From assembly GCA_023417065.1 (NCBI GenBank), contig JAEZGH010000194.1:1-64000 (forward strand): a stretch of 64,000 nt of DNA. The letters run 5' to 3'. Origin of the DNA: Bacteroidota bacterium (GTDB taxonomy: Bacteria; Bacteroidota; Bacteroidia; Cytophagales; Cyclobacteriaceae). The notes under the pieces were generated by a model. It did not search any database, had not been told where the DNA came from, and was given only the letters and a program-made list of their open reading frames with translations. Positions 51,326 to 60,957 of this stretch are shown here, piece after piece. The stretch's first letter is position 1. Each line of letters starts with the position of its first letter. The position numbers and the translations under genes are program-made.

Positions 51326-52573
51326 ATGACCAAGAAATCCATCTCCACAGTCAGCAAGTTCCTTCTTTTTGTCTTCGTTTTCGCATTTTCATTCACCTCT
51401 TATTCACAGGAAATTCCTACTGAACCAGAAGCAGTTAGCGCTGGTGAGGCGTTGTTTAATGCGAATTGTAAGGCATGCCACCGCGTGAAGCAGAAGTTGG
51501 TAGGACCAGCTCTGGCGGGAGTAGACGAACGCGCCCCTTCAATCGACTGGATTGTGCGTTTCGTAAGAAACTCCTCCGCAGTTATTGCGAGTGGAGATGA
51601 TTATGCAGTCAATTTGTATAATCAGTACAACAAAATGCAGATGACGGCATTCTCTTCCTTTAAGGAGCAGGATGTACTGAATATTCTGGCTTATGTTAAG
51701 GCAGAGGCTGCAAAACCCGATGCTCCTCCTCCGGGAACTGGCGGCGCAGGTGCCGAAGTGGCAGGTGGAGGCGGTGGCGGCGTGTCCGACCAATATGTTA
51801 CGATAATTCTTATCGGGATGGCTATCATCCTGGCGTTGTTGTTGATTATCCTCTTCTTCCTCGTATCAGCCCTCAAAAGATTCCTCGATCAAAAAGAACT
51901 CTCTGAAGAAGACCGTGAGGTTGTTCATTCTCCGATAACAGCTACATCGATTTTCAAAAGCAAAGGCTTCATTTTCATAGTTGTATTCCTGGTTACTGCA
52001 CTCGTATTCAAAGCAGTAATTGGTGCGTTGTTCTCAATCGGTGTTCAGAAAGGCTATGCACCGAAGCAGCCGATTGCGTTTTCTCACAAGATCCACGCCG
52101 GCCAATATGAAATAGACTGTAAATACTGCCACACTGGCGTAATGAAAGGTAAGAACGCCGAAATCCCTTCGGTGAATGTTTGCTGGAACTGTCACAATCA
52201 GATCAGAGAAGGTTCGCTCACCGGAAGCAATGAGATTGCCAAAATTGTAAGGGCGTACGAAACGAACACGCCGATTCAATGGGTGCGTATTCACAACCTC
52301 CCGGATCTTGCATATTTTAACCACGCCCAGCACGTGAACGTAGGCGGTCAGGAATGCCAGACTTGCCACGGCCCCGTTGAAACAATGGATGTTGTTGGTC
52401 AGCATTCACTTCTCACAATGGGATGGTGTATCGATTGCCACCGTAAAACAGATGTCAACACCAAAGGCAATCAGTATTACGACAACCTTGTTGAGCTTCA
52501 TCAGAAGAACGGCAAAGGATCTTTGAAAGTTGAGGACATTGGCGGGCTGGAATGCTCGAAGTGTCACTATTAA
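51326..52573 (+). CDS. actA: Alternative complex III subunit A, multiheme cytochrome c with an extra N-terminal heme domain
   Basis: From the ATG at 51326 this 415-residue protein has a signal peptide (FLLFVFVFAFSFTSYSQ). A monoheme cytochrome c domain follows (NCKACH, with a methionine-rich NKMQMTAFSSF), then a glycine-rich linker, a membrane helix, a second hydrophobic helix, and the pentaheme ActA domain with DCKYCH, VCWNCH, ECQTCH, WCIDCH and the C-terminal ECSKCH. That is six heme motifs, one more than the five usual for ActA. The subunit passes electrons in alternative complex III, a quinol oxidoreductase of the inner membrane. It leads a tightly packed operon. Confidence 0.93.
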   Translation: MTKKSISTVSKFLLFVFVFAFSFTSYSQEIPTEPEAVSAGEALFNANCKACHRVKQKLVGPALAGVDERAPSIDWIVRFVRNSSAVIASGDDYAVNLYNQYNKMQMTAFSSFKEQDVLNILAYVKAEAAKPDAPPPGTGGAGAEVAGGGGGGVSDQYVTIILIGMAIILALLLIILFFLVSALKRFLDQKELSEEDREVVHSPITATSIFKSKGFIFIVVFLVTALVFKAVIGALFSIGVQKGYAPKQPIAFSHKIHAGQYEIDCKYCHTGVMKGKNAEIPSVNVCWNCHNQIREGSLTGSNEIAKIVRAYETNTPIQWVRIHNLPDLAYFNHAQHVNVGGQECQTCHGPVETMDVVGQHSLLTMGWCIDCHRKTDVNTKGNQYYDNLVELHQKNGKGSLKVEDIGGLECSKCHY

Positions 52574-52616
52574 TCCTGAAAAATAATTTCGATCAACGAG
52601 TCGCGATAAACGATTT

Positions 52617-55600
52617 ATGGAAGAGTCTAAAAAGATATACTGGAAAGGTATTGAAGAGCTGGCAAACAGTCCTGAGTTTGTAAAGCATGCTCATAACGAA
52701 TTTGCTCAGCCCGGCCCGGAAGAGGATCTCGGTCATTCGCGCCGTGATTTCCTCAAAATGATGGGATTCGGTGTGTCTGCCGCCGCACTTGCTGCATGCG
52801 AAGCACCTGTGAGAAAGGCCATACCTTACGTTAACAAACCTTTCGACGTTAATCCAAGTCTGCCGAACTACTACGCGACTTCGTACATTAACGGCGGTGA
52901 GTATTGCAGTATCGTCGTAAAAACGCGCGAAGGACGGCCTGTTAAAATCGAGCCGAACGCGCTGTCGTCGGTGAGCAAGGGCGGGATCAACGCACAGGTT
53001 GAAGCGTCGGTCCTTTCCCTCTATGACAACTCACGCCTCCGTGGTCCTAAAGACGGACAAAAAAGAACAAACTGGGAAGAGCTTGATCAGGCAGTAGTCG
53101 CTAAGCTAAATCAGATTAGCGGCCAGGGCGGACAGATCAGAATTGTAAGCAATTCTATCCTCAGCCCCAGCACGAAAGCTGTGATTGAGCGATTCAAAAG
53201 CAAATATCCAACTACACAGCACGTCCAGTATGATCAGTCTTCAGCATATGGAATGCTGAAGGCGAATGAGCAAAGCTTTGGCTCTGCTTTCATTCCTTCA
53301 TACGACTTCAGCCAGGCAAACACTATCGTTAGCATTGCCGCTGATTTCCTGAACAGCTGGATCGCGCCGATTGAATCAACAGTTCAATATGCGAAGAGCC
53401 GCGAAATCAGTGAGACGAAGACTACTATGTCGCGCCACTATCAGTTCGAGTCAGTATTGACCCTTACCGGCGCGAACGCAGATTATAGAACTCAGATCAA
53501 ACCTTCGCAGGAAGGACAGGTAGCCATTCAGTTGTACAACCTCATTGCTGCAAAAGCAGGACGTGCACAGGTAAGTGGCGGCGCTGAATTCCCTGAACTA
53601 GCAGAAGCTGCTGCTGATCTCTGGGCGTCACGTGGTAAGTCACTTGTTGTTGCTGGCTCGAATGACAAATCTGTACAGGTAATCGTCAACGCCATCAACG
53701 ACATGCTCGGAAACTACGGTACAACCATTTTCCCGAACATGCCGGTTAATTACAAGCAAGGTGACGATCAGGCGATGGCCACTCTTGTAAATGATGCGGA
53801 AGCAGGTCGTATCGGAGCTATCATTTTCTATAACTGTAACCCGGTTTACGATCATCCGATGGGAGCGAAACTCGCTGCGGCAGTTGCCAAGGTTTCGCTG
53901 TCGGTTTCTACCAACTACAAGGAAGACGAGACAGGGGAACTGGCACAGTATCAGGCTCCTGACCACCATTATCTCGAAGCATGGAACGACGCAGAGCCGA
54001 AACGCGGGTTCTTCAGCGTCGCTCAGCCTACGATTACTCCAATTTTCAAATCCCGCGCTGCGCAGGAGAGCTTCCTGATCTGGGCTGGAGAATCGAATAC
54101 AGATTACTTTGAATTTGTAAAGAATAACTGGATCACCCGTTTCGGCGGTGGAGCAACCGGTTTGTCTGCTCAGGCCTTCTGGGATAAATGCTTGTATGAT
54201 GGCGTCTATGAGACTTCTTCTGAAGGTGGCTCGTCAGTTTCTTTCAGCGGCGACGTTGCTGCAGAAGCTGCTGCTATCGGAAGAAACTACAAGTCAGGCG
54301 GTTTTGAGGTTGTTGTTTACGAAAGCGGAAACATCGGTAACGGTTCTCAAGCCAACAACCCGCTGCTCCAGGAGTTGCCTGATCCGATCACAAAGGTGGT
54401 TTGGGATCACTATGTAACGGTGTCACCTGCTGACGCTAAAGAGATTTCCTTCGACGAGAGTATTTCGAAAAAAGCGACCATTACGGTTGGTGAAGTTTCG
54501 CTCAGCCTTCCAGTTATGGTTCAGCCTGGTCAGGCTCCTGGTACGATAGGCATTCCGTTGGGATACGGTCGCAAGAAAGCCGGTAAAGTAGCCAACGGCA
54601 TAGGTGAGAACGCCTATCCGCTGCTCAGCATGGTTAATGGTTCGCTTTCATACAGCGCCGCTAATGTGAAATTTGAAATCACAAAAGATCGCTATCAACT
54701 GGCCCAGACTCAGACGCATAATACGCACATGGGCAGAAAGGCCGTCATCCAGGAAACTACGCTGAAGAAATTCAATGATGGTACCTTCCTGAATAAAGAA
54801 AAATTCATCCCTAAGATCCCTACCTGGTCTGACGTACGTAAGACTGGTAAAGATGCCGGTGGCAAAGGAGTGGAGCCTGAAAAGATGAACATCTGGAAAG
54901 GTCACGACTACAACCAGCACCACTGGGGCATGGCCATCGACCTTAACGCCTGTACCGGTTGCGGCGCGTGTGTGGTGGCATGTCACGTAGAAAACAACGT
55001 AGCTGTTGTAGGTCGCGAGGAGGTTATCAACCGCCGCGACATGCACTGGCTGAGAATTGACCGCTACTACAGCAGCGATGCAGCTCCTGATGATCGCGAT
55101 GGTCTTGAGGTTGCAGCGACAAACCCTGAGGTTGTATTCCAGCCGATGCTTTGCCAGCACTGTAACAACGCACCTTGTGAAACGGTTTGTCCGGTTGCAG
55201 CGACGACCCACAGCACAGAAGGTGTAAACCAGATGACGTACAACCGCTGTATCGGAACACGTTATTGCGCAAACAACTGTCCATATAAAGTACGTCGCTT
55301 TAACTGGTTCAAATACCACGACAATAAACAGTTCGCAGATGTTAACCCTGCGATGAATACCGACCTTGGTAAAATGGTTCTGAACCCTGACGTGACAGTT
55401 CGTTCACGCGGTGTAATGGAGAAATGCTCGTTCTGTGTACAGCGTATCCAGGCTGGCAAATTGAACGCCAAGAAGGAGAGAAGACCTTTGAAAGACGGCG
55501 AAGTGGTAACGGCTTGCCAGGCGTCATGTTCGACAGGAGCTATTGTCTTCGGAGACATGAACAACCCGGAAAGCAAAGTTTCAAAACTTCTCAAGATCAG

Positions 55601-55742
55601 ACCTTTGTACGAAGACAGACCGCACGTAAACGACAAGCAGTCGGATAACCCTCGCGCGTATACGGTACTCGAGGAAATCAACACACGTCCGAATATCTTC
55701 TATCTGGCGAAGGTGAGAAACAAGAGATCGGAAAACGCATAA
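52617..55742 (+). CDS. actB: Alternative complex III subunit B, iron-sulfur protein of the molybdopterin-oxidoreductase fold
   Basis: This 1041-residue protein has a twin-arginine signal (HSRRDFLKMMGFG) with a lipobox-like LAAC, then a long region homologous to molybdopterin oxidoreductases but lacking the cofactor in characterised complexes. A C-terminal ferredoxin domain has cysteine sets CTGCGACVVAC, CQHCNNAPCETVC, CIGTRYCANNC and CSFC with CQASC. Those sets fit three 4Fe-4S and one 3Fe-4S cluster. The protein relays electrons from quinol towards the heme subunits. It lies 43 nt after actA and 40 nt before actC. Export with folded cofactors explains the twin-arginine signal. Confidence 0.95.
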   Translation: MEESKKIYWKGIEELANSPEFVKHAHNEFAQPGPEEDLGHSRRDFLKMMGFGVSAAALAACEAPVRKAIPYVNKPFDVNPSLPNYYATSYINGGEYCSIVVKTREGRPVKIEPNALSSVSKGGINAQVEASVLSLYDNSRLRGPKDGQKRTNWEELDQAVVAKLNQISGQGGQIRIVSNSILSPSTKAVIERFKSKYPTTQHVQYDQSSAYGMLKANEQSFGSAFIPSYDFSQANTIVSIAADFLNSWIAPIESTVQYAKSREISETKTTMSRHYQFESVLTLTGANADYRTQIKPSQEGQVAIQLYNLIAAKAGRAQVSGGAEFPELAEAAADLWASRGKSLVVAGSNDKSVQVIVNAINDMLGNYGTTIFPNMPVNYKQGDDQAMATLVNDAEAGRIGAIIFYNCNPVYDHPMGAKLAAAVAKVSLSVSTNYKEDETGELAQYQAPDHHYLEAWNDAEPKRGFFSVAQPTITPIFKSRAAQESFLIWAGESNTDYFEFVKNNWITRFGGGATGLSAQAFWDKCLYDGVYETSSEGGSSVSFSGDVAAEAAAIGRNYKSGGFEVVVYESGNIGNGSQANNPLLQELPDPITKVVWDHYVTVSPADAKEISFDESISKKATITVGEVSLSLPVMVQPGQAPGTIGIPLGYGRKKAGKVANGIGENAYPLLSMVNGSLSYSAANVKFEITKDRYQLAQTQTHNTHMGRKAVIQETTLKKFNDGTFLNKEKFIPKIPTWSDVRKTGKDAGGKGVEPEKMNIWKGHDYNQHHWGMAIDLNACTGCGACVVACHVENNVAVVGREEVINRRDMHWLRIDRYYSSDAAPDDRDGLEVAATNPEVVFQPMLCQHCNNAPCETVCPVAATTHSTEGVNQMTYNRCIGTRYCANNCPYKVRRFNWFKYHDNKQFADVNPAMNTDLGKMVLNPDVTVRSRGVMEKCSFCVQRIQAGKLNAKKERRPLKDGEVVTACQASCSTGAIVFGDMNNPESKVSKLLKIRPLYEDRPHVNDKQSDNPRAYTVLEEINTRPNIFYLAKVRNKRSENA

Positions 55743-55782
55743 GTTTTAGATAGTACAGAATAACGATAATATTAACGATACA

Positions 55783-57192
<1,410 letters not shown>

Positions 57193-57216
57193 AAACAACG
57201 ATTTAGGCATACTACC

Positions 57217-57744
57217 ATGGAGGTAAACAAGAATTTTCTAGTAGGCGTCTTTGACAACGAGGAGTTGGTCCTCAACGGCGTGCGCACTGTACGCGGAGGA
57301 GGAGTGAAGATCCATGAGGTGTTCACGCCATTCCCGGTGCACGGTCTGGAAGAGGTCCTCGGTTATAAGCGGACTCGTCTGCCGATGGCCGCATTCTTCT
57401 TCGGAATGACGGGAACGACGCTGGCACTGGTAATGCAAATCTGGATGCTGGGATACGACTGGCCAATGATTATAGGTGGTAAGAACTACGTTTCGCTGGC
57501 CTCATTTATCCCGGTGACTTTTGAATTGACGGTCCTCCTTTCTGCTCTGGGAATGGTGGCTACCTTCATGATAATCAGCGACCTCAAACCATATCGCTGG
57601 CCACGTCAGTTTGATGTCAGAAGCACAGACGACAAACACGTAATGGCGATTGATCTAGCTGTGAACGCCAAGTTCAGCAAGGATCAGATTGCTGCACTCC
57701 TGAAAGAGGCTGGTGCATCTGAAGTAAACGAAAAGAACTTTTGA
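57217..57744 (+). CDS. actD: Alternative complex III subunit D (DUF3341)
   Basis: This 175-residue protein has an N-terminal soluble part (VGVFDNEELVLNGVRTVRGG) and two membrane helices (MAAFFFGMTGTTLALVMQIW and ELTVLLSALGMVATFMII), followed by a short cytoplasmic tail. DUF3341 proteins are fixed members of alternative complex III operons and are structural. The ATG at 57217 fits the family start. It lies between actC and actE with short spacers. Confidence 0.94.
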   Translation: MEVNKNFLVGVFDNEELVLNGVRTVRGGGVKIHEVFTPFPVHGLEEVLGYKRTRLPMAAFFFGMTGTTLALVMQIWMLGYDWPMIIGGKNYVSLASFIPVTFELTVLLSALGMVATFMIISDLKPYRWPRQFDVRSTDDKHVMAIDLAVNAKFSKDQIAALLKEAGASEVNEKNF

Positions 57745-57763
57745 TTAACTGAGTATACACACT

Positions 57764-58438
57764 ATGGGATATATAAAGAATCTATTGATGGGGGTTTCCG
57801 CTGCAGCGTTACTCTCTGCGTGTAGCGCGGAGGGTGATAATCCGGGAAGAGAATATGCACCCAATATGTATCACTCTGTTGCTTACGAGCCGTATACTCA
57901 GATCACCGACTGGGAAGCAGGACGCTGGGTAACATCAATCGAATACCCGGCATTTGGTGACTATAAGGAAGGTCATGCAGAGTATTTCAACTCCAACATG
58001 CTAAACCCCCACGGTATGAATATGCGCACTCCGCCGCCGAATACCGTAAGCCGCAATCCTCAGGGATGGTTGCCTTACAGCCTCCCCAATGACACTGTAG
58101 GGTTGCGTCTTTCCAACAGATTGCAAAATCCATTGGAACAATCTGATGCAATTATCGCTCAGGGCAAGGTTCTGTATGACACCTACTGCGATCATTGCCA
58201 CGGTCCTAAAGGTGGTGGCGATGGTAAAGTTGCCCAGGGTGTAACCGTAGACGGTGTTGAGAAGAAAGCATATGCCGGGGTTGCCAACCTTAACAGCGAT
58301 GCACTCAAGAATATTTCCGAAGGACATATTTTCCACGTGATCACTTATGGAAAAGGACTGATGATGCCTCACGGTTCGCAGATCACTCCGGAAGAGCGGT
58401 GGAAAATCGCCCGGTATGTGAAGACTTTACAGAAATAA
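57764..58438 (+). CDS. actE: Alternative complex III subunit E, monoheme cytochrome c lipoprotein
   Basis: This 224-residue protein has a lipoprotein signal (LMGVSAAALLSAC), so it should be lipid-anchored outside the inner membrane. One heme motif CDHCH and a distal methionine in KGLMMPHGSQI define a class I cytochrome c domain (about residues 120-224). The N-terminal half (YEPYTQITDWEAGRW) is specific to ActE. It probably delivers electrons from ActA to the oxidase or a soluble carrier. It lies 19 nt after actD. Confidence 0.95.
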   Translation: MGYIKNLLMGVSAAALLSACSAEGDNPGREYAPNMYHSVAYEPYTQITDWEAGRWVTSIEYPAFGDYKEGHAEYFNSNMLNPHGMNMRTPPPNTVSRNPQGWLPYSLPNDTVGLRLSNRLQNPLEQSDAIIAQGKVLYDTYCDHCHGPKGGGDGKVAQGVTVDGVEKKAYAGVANLNSDALKNISEGHIFHVITYGKGLMMPHGSQITPEERWKIARYVKTLQK

Positions 58439-58475
58439 AAAGGAAGAAGAAACCTATAAGGATAACGATAACACA

Positions 58476-59840
58476 ATGGCTCACCATCACGACGTAATAA
58501 CGGAAGAGAGATACATTTTCAAGCCGGAGGCGAAGAAGAAGATTTATTATCTGTTGGGTGCAGGGATAGTCCTTTTCGTTCTCGGCCTCATATTCGCCAT
58601 CAGCGGCGAGGGGCACAGTGATCACGGCGCTCATGGTTCCCTTCCGTCTCAGGAATTATTGGCCAGTGTTCAGCAAGACCAGGCTCATGCAGCTGAACAT
58701 CATGAAGGGGAAGCTCATGGTCCGGTATGGGTTAAGCGGCTGAAGACAACCCTCTGGATGAACAACACATTCTTCCTCGGAATTGGAATTATAGGTTTGT
58801 TTTTCGTTGCGATCCAGTACGCAGCGATGGCAGGCTGGTCTGTGGGCGTAAAGCGCGTAGCATTCGCATTCGGTAACTGGATTCCGATCGCTGGCGTCCT
58901 CACGCTCGTGCTGTTCTTCGTAGGTGGTCATGACATTTTCCACTGGACACACGAATATCTGTATGATGAAGGAGGCGCCGAGTATGACCGAATCATTGCA
59001 AACAAAGCTCCTTACTTCTTCTGGCCATTGGCAGGAGGCAGTTTCCCATTGTTCTTTATCGTTCGTCTTGTGCTTTTCTTTGGATTGTGGTATTGGTTCT
59101 TCACCCTGATACGCAAGAACATGGAGGCTGAAGACATTAACGGAACTACTGCATACTGGTTCAAGAACCGTACGGTTTCTGCCTGGTTCCTGGTATTCTT
59201 TGCAGTTAGTTCATCCGTTGCAGCATGGGATTGGGTGATGAGTATAGACACACACTGGTTCTCGACAATGTACGGATGGTACATATTCGCCAGCTGGTGG
59301 GTAACAGGCCTTGCAATTCTCACGCTTGTTGTTGCGTATCTGAAAGGCGCAGGTTACCTGAAGATCGTTAATGCCAACCACATGCACGATCTTGGTAAAT
59401 TCGTCTTCGCCTTCTCAATCTTCTGGACATACGTTTGGTTCGGCCAGTATCTGTTGATCTGGTATGCTAACATTCCTGAAGAGACCGTGTATTTCATTGA
59501 ACGCCTTGAAACAAGTCCTTATAGCTGGGTATTCTACCTTTGCCTTATTCTGAACTTCGTGCTTCCGTTCCTTCTGCTGATGACGAGAGATGCGAAGCGT
59601 CAGCTGTCAATGCTCAAGGTGGTATGTCCGATTGTTATTGTCGGACACTGGTTCGATTTCTATCAAATGATAACCCCGGGTGTCATGCAGCAGAATGGCG
59701 GCGTGGGTCTGATGGAAATTGGGGTAGCGCTGATTTATGCGGCGGCCTTCCTGTTTGTTGTGCTGGCATCCCTTGGCAAACTTCCGTTGTTTGGCAAGAA
59801 CCATCCTATGTTACAAGAAAGTCTGAACCACCATATTTAA
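58476..59840 (+). CDS. actF: Alternative complex III subunit F, NrfD-like membrane protein
   Basis: This 454-residue protein is the second NrfD-type membrane subunit, paralogous to ActC in fold, with about ten helices. VMSIDTHWFSTMYGWYIFA and HDLGKFVFAFSIFWTYVWF are typical. The N-terminus begins MAHHHDV, and the first loop is unusually His-rich (EGHSDHGAHG, then HAAEHHEGEAHG), about ten His between residues 45 and 85. ActF is thought to link proton movement with quinol oxidation. It lies 37 nt behind actE and 15 nt ahead of the oxidase subunit II gene. Confidence 0.94.
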   Translation: MAHHHDVITEERYIFKPEAKKKIYYLLGAGIVLFVLGLIFAISGEGHSDHGAHGSLPSQELLASVQQDQAHAAEHHEGEAHGPVWVKRLKTTLWMNNTFFLGIGIIGLFFVAIQYAAMAGWSVGVKRVAFAFGNWIPIAGVLTLVLFFVGGHDIFHWTHEYLYDEGGAEYDRIIANKAPYFFWPLAGGSFPLFFIVRLVLFFGLWYWFFTLIRKNMEAEDINGTTAYWFKNRTVSAWFLVFFAVSSSVAAWDWVMSIDTHWFSTMYGWYIFASWWVTGLAILTLVVAYLKGAGYLKIVNANHMHDLGKFVFAFSIFWTYVWFGQYLLIWYANIPEETVYFIERLETSPYSWVFYLCLILNFVLPFLLLMTRDAKRQLSMLKVVCPIVIVGHWFDFYQMITPGVMQQNGGVGLMEIGVALIYAAAFLFVVLASLGKLPLFGKNHPMLQESLNHHI

Positions 59841-59855
59841 TCCCAACGTATCGAT

Positions 59856-60926
59856 ATGAATAGTTTGATTATTGTTATAAGTGTTGCCCTGATTCTGGGA
59901 ATCCTGTACATGATCTTTCGTGTAGGGACCCTGGTCAGTATCGCGAAGGGAAGAAAAAAGGAAACTAGGGTGGAGCCCGACAACAGCATTCACGCTGTGC
60001 TCTTTGTCGTGTTTATGATTGTCAGCCTTGTCGGATTTTTCTGGTATTCATATGCGAATTTTGACAGATATCACCTGCCGATTGCATCCGAACATGGTGT
60101 AAGAACAGACGGACTCTTCTGGATTACAATGACGGTAACCGTCATTGCGTTTGTGCTCATCAGTATTGTGATGTTCGTCTTTGTGTACAAATATCAATAT
60201 CAGGAAGGTAAACGCGCCAAGTTCTACCCTGATAACCATTATCTCGAACTTACCTGGACTATCGTCCCGGCGATTGTTCTCACGATCCTTATCATTACTG
60301 GTCTGCGTGCATGGAACGATATCACAAGCCCTGCATCTGAAAGCGCTGAAGTAATAGAGGTTATTGGTCAGCAGTTCGCATGGACTGCCCGCTACCCGGG
60401 TAAAGACAACCAACTCGGTGCATACGACTACAAACTGATAGACGCAATCAACGAATTCGGTCTCGACCTCGGACGGGATAAGAATACTTATGACGACTTT
60501 AAGTCACTGGAACTCCACTTACCGGTGAACAAGGAAATTCTGTTGAAGATCCGTGCGAAAGACGTTCTCCACAGCGTGTTCCTTCCTCACTTCCGTGTGA
60601 AGATGGATGCTGTTCCGGGAATGCCTACTCAGTTCAAGTTTAAGGCGACAAAGACAACGGAGCAGATGCGTACTGAAACGGGGAATCCCAATTTCAACTA
60701 TGAACTTGCATGTACCGAGATTTGTGGACGCGGTCACTTCTCCATGAAGATGAACGTAATTGTAGAGGATGAAGAATCGTACAACCGCTGGAAAGCTTCG
60801 CAGGAATCATGGCTGAAACAGAATCCGGATTACCTCGACAAAGTTCCGGCCGAGTTGAAGGAAGCTGCTATGATTAAAGCAGGATTGCAGGAAGCGACAG
60901 GATCAGTAGCTGCGGTTCAGGAGTAA
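59856..60926 (+). CDS. ctaC: Cytochrome c oxidase subunit II
   Basis: This 356-residue protein has two main membrane helices (about residues 55-75 and 90-120, plus one near the N-terminus) and a periplasmic cupredoxin domain. The CuA site is visible as DVLHSVFLPHFRVKMD for the first His and ACTEICGRGHFSMKM for the two Cys, His and Met. There is no fused cytochrome c, so an external donor, likely the neighbouring complex, feeds it. It starts 15 nt after actF, which ties oxidase and complex III synthesis together. Confidence 0.95.
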   Translation: MNSLIIVISVALILGILYMIFRVGTLVSIAKGRKKETRVEPDNSIHAVLFVVFMIVSLVGFFWYSYANFDRYHLPIASEHGVRTDGLFWITMTVTVIAFVLISIVMFVFVYKYQYQEGKRAKFYPDNHYLELTWTIVPAIVLTILIITGLRAWNDITSPASESAEVIEVIGQQFAWTARYPGKDNQLGAYDYKLIDAINEFGLDLGRDKNTYDDFKSLELHLPVNKEILLKIRAKDVLHSVFLPHFRVKMDAVPGMPTQFKFKATKTTEQMRTETGNPNFNYELACTEICGRGHFSMKMNVIVEDEESYNRWKASQESWLKQNPDYLDKVPAELKEAAMIKAGLQEATGSVAAVQE

Positions 60927-60957
60927 GGAGTAAAAAACGAAAAAAGATTTTTCCAAG

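Noticed and set aside
54648..55319. Minus-strand frame of 223 codons inside actB
   Set aside because: It lies wholly within a well-conserved gene with clear iron-sulfur motifs on the other strand, so it is a shadow frame.
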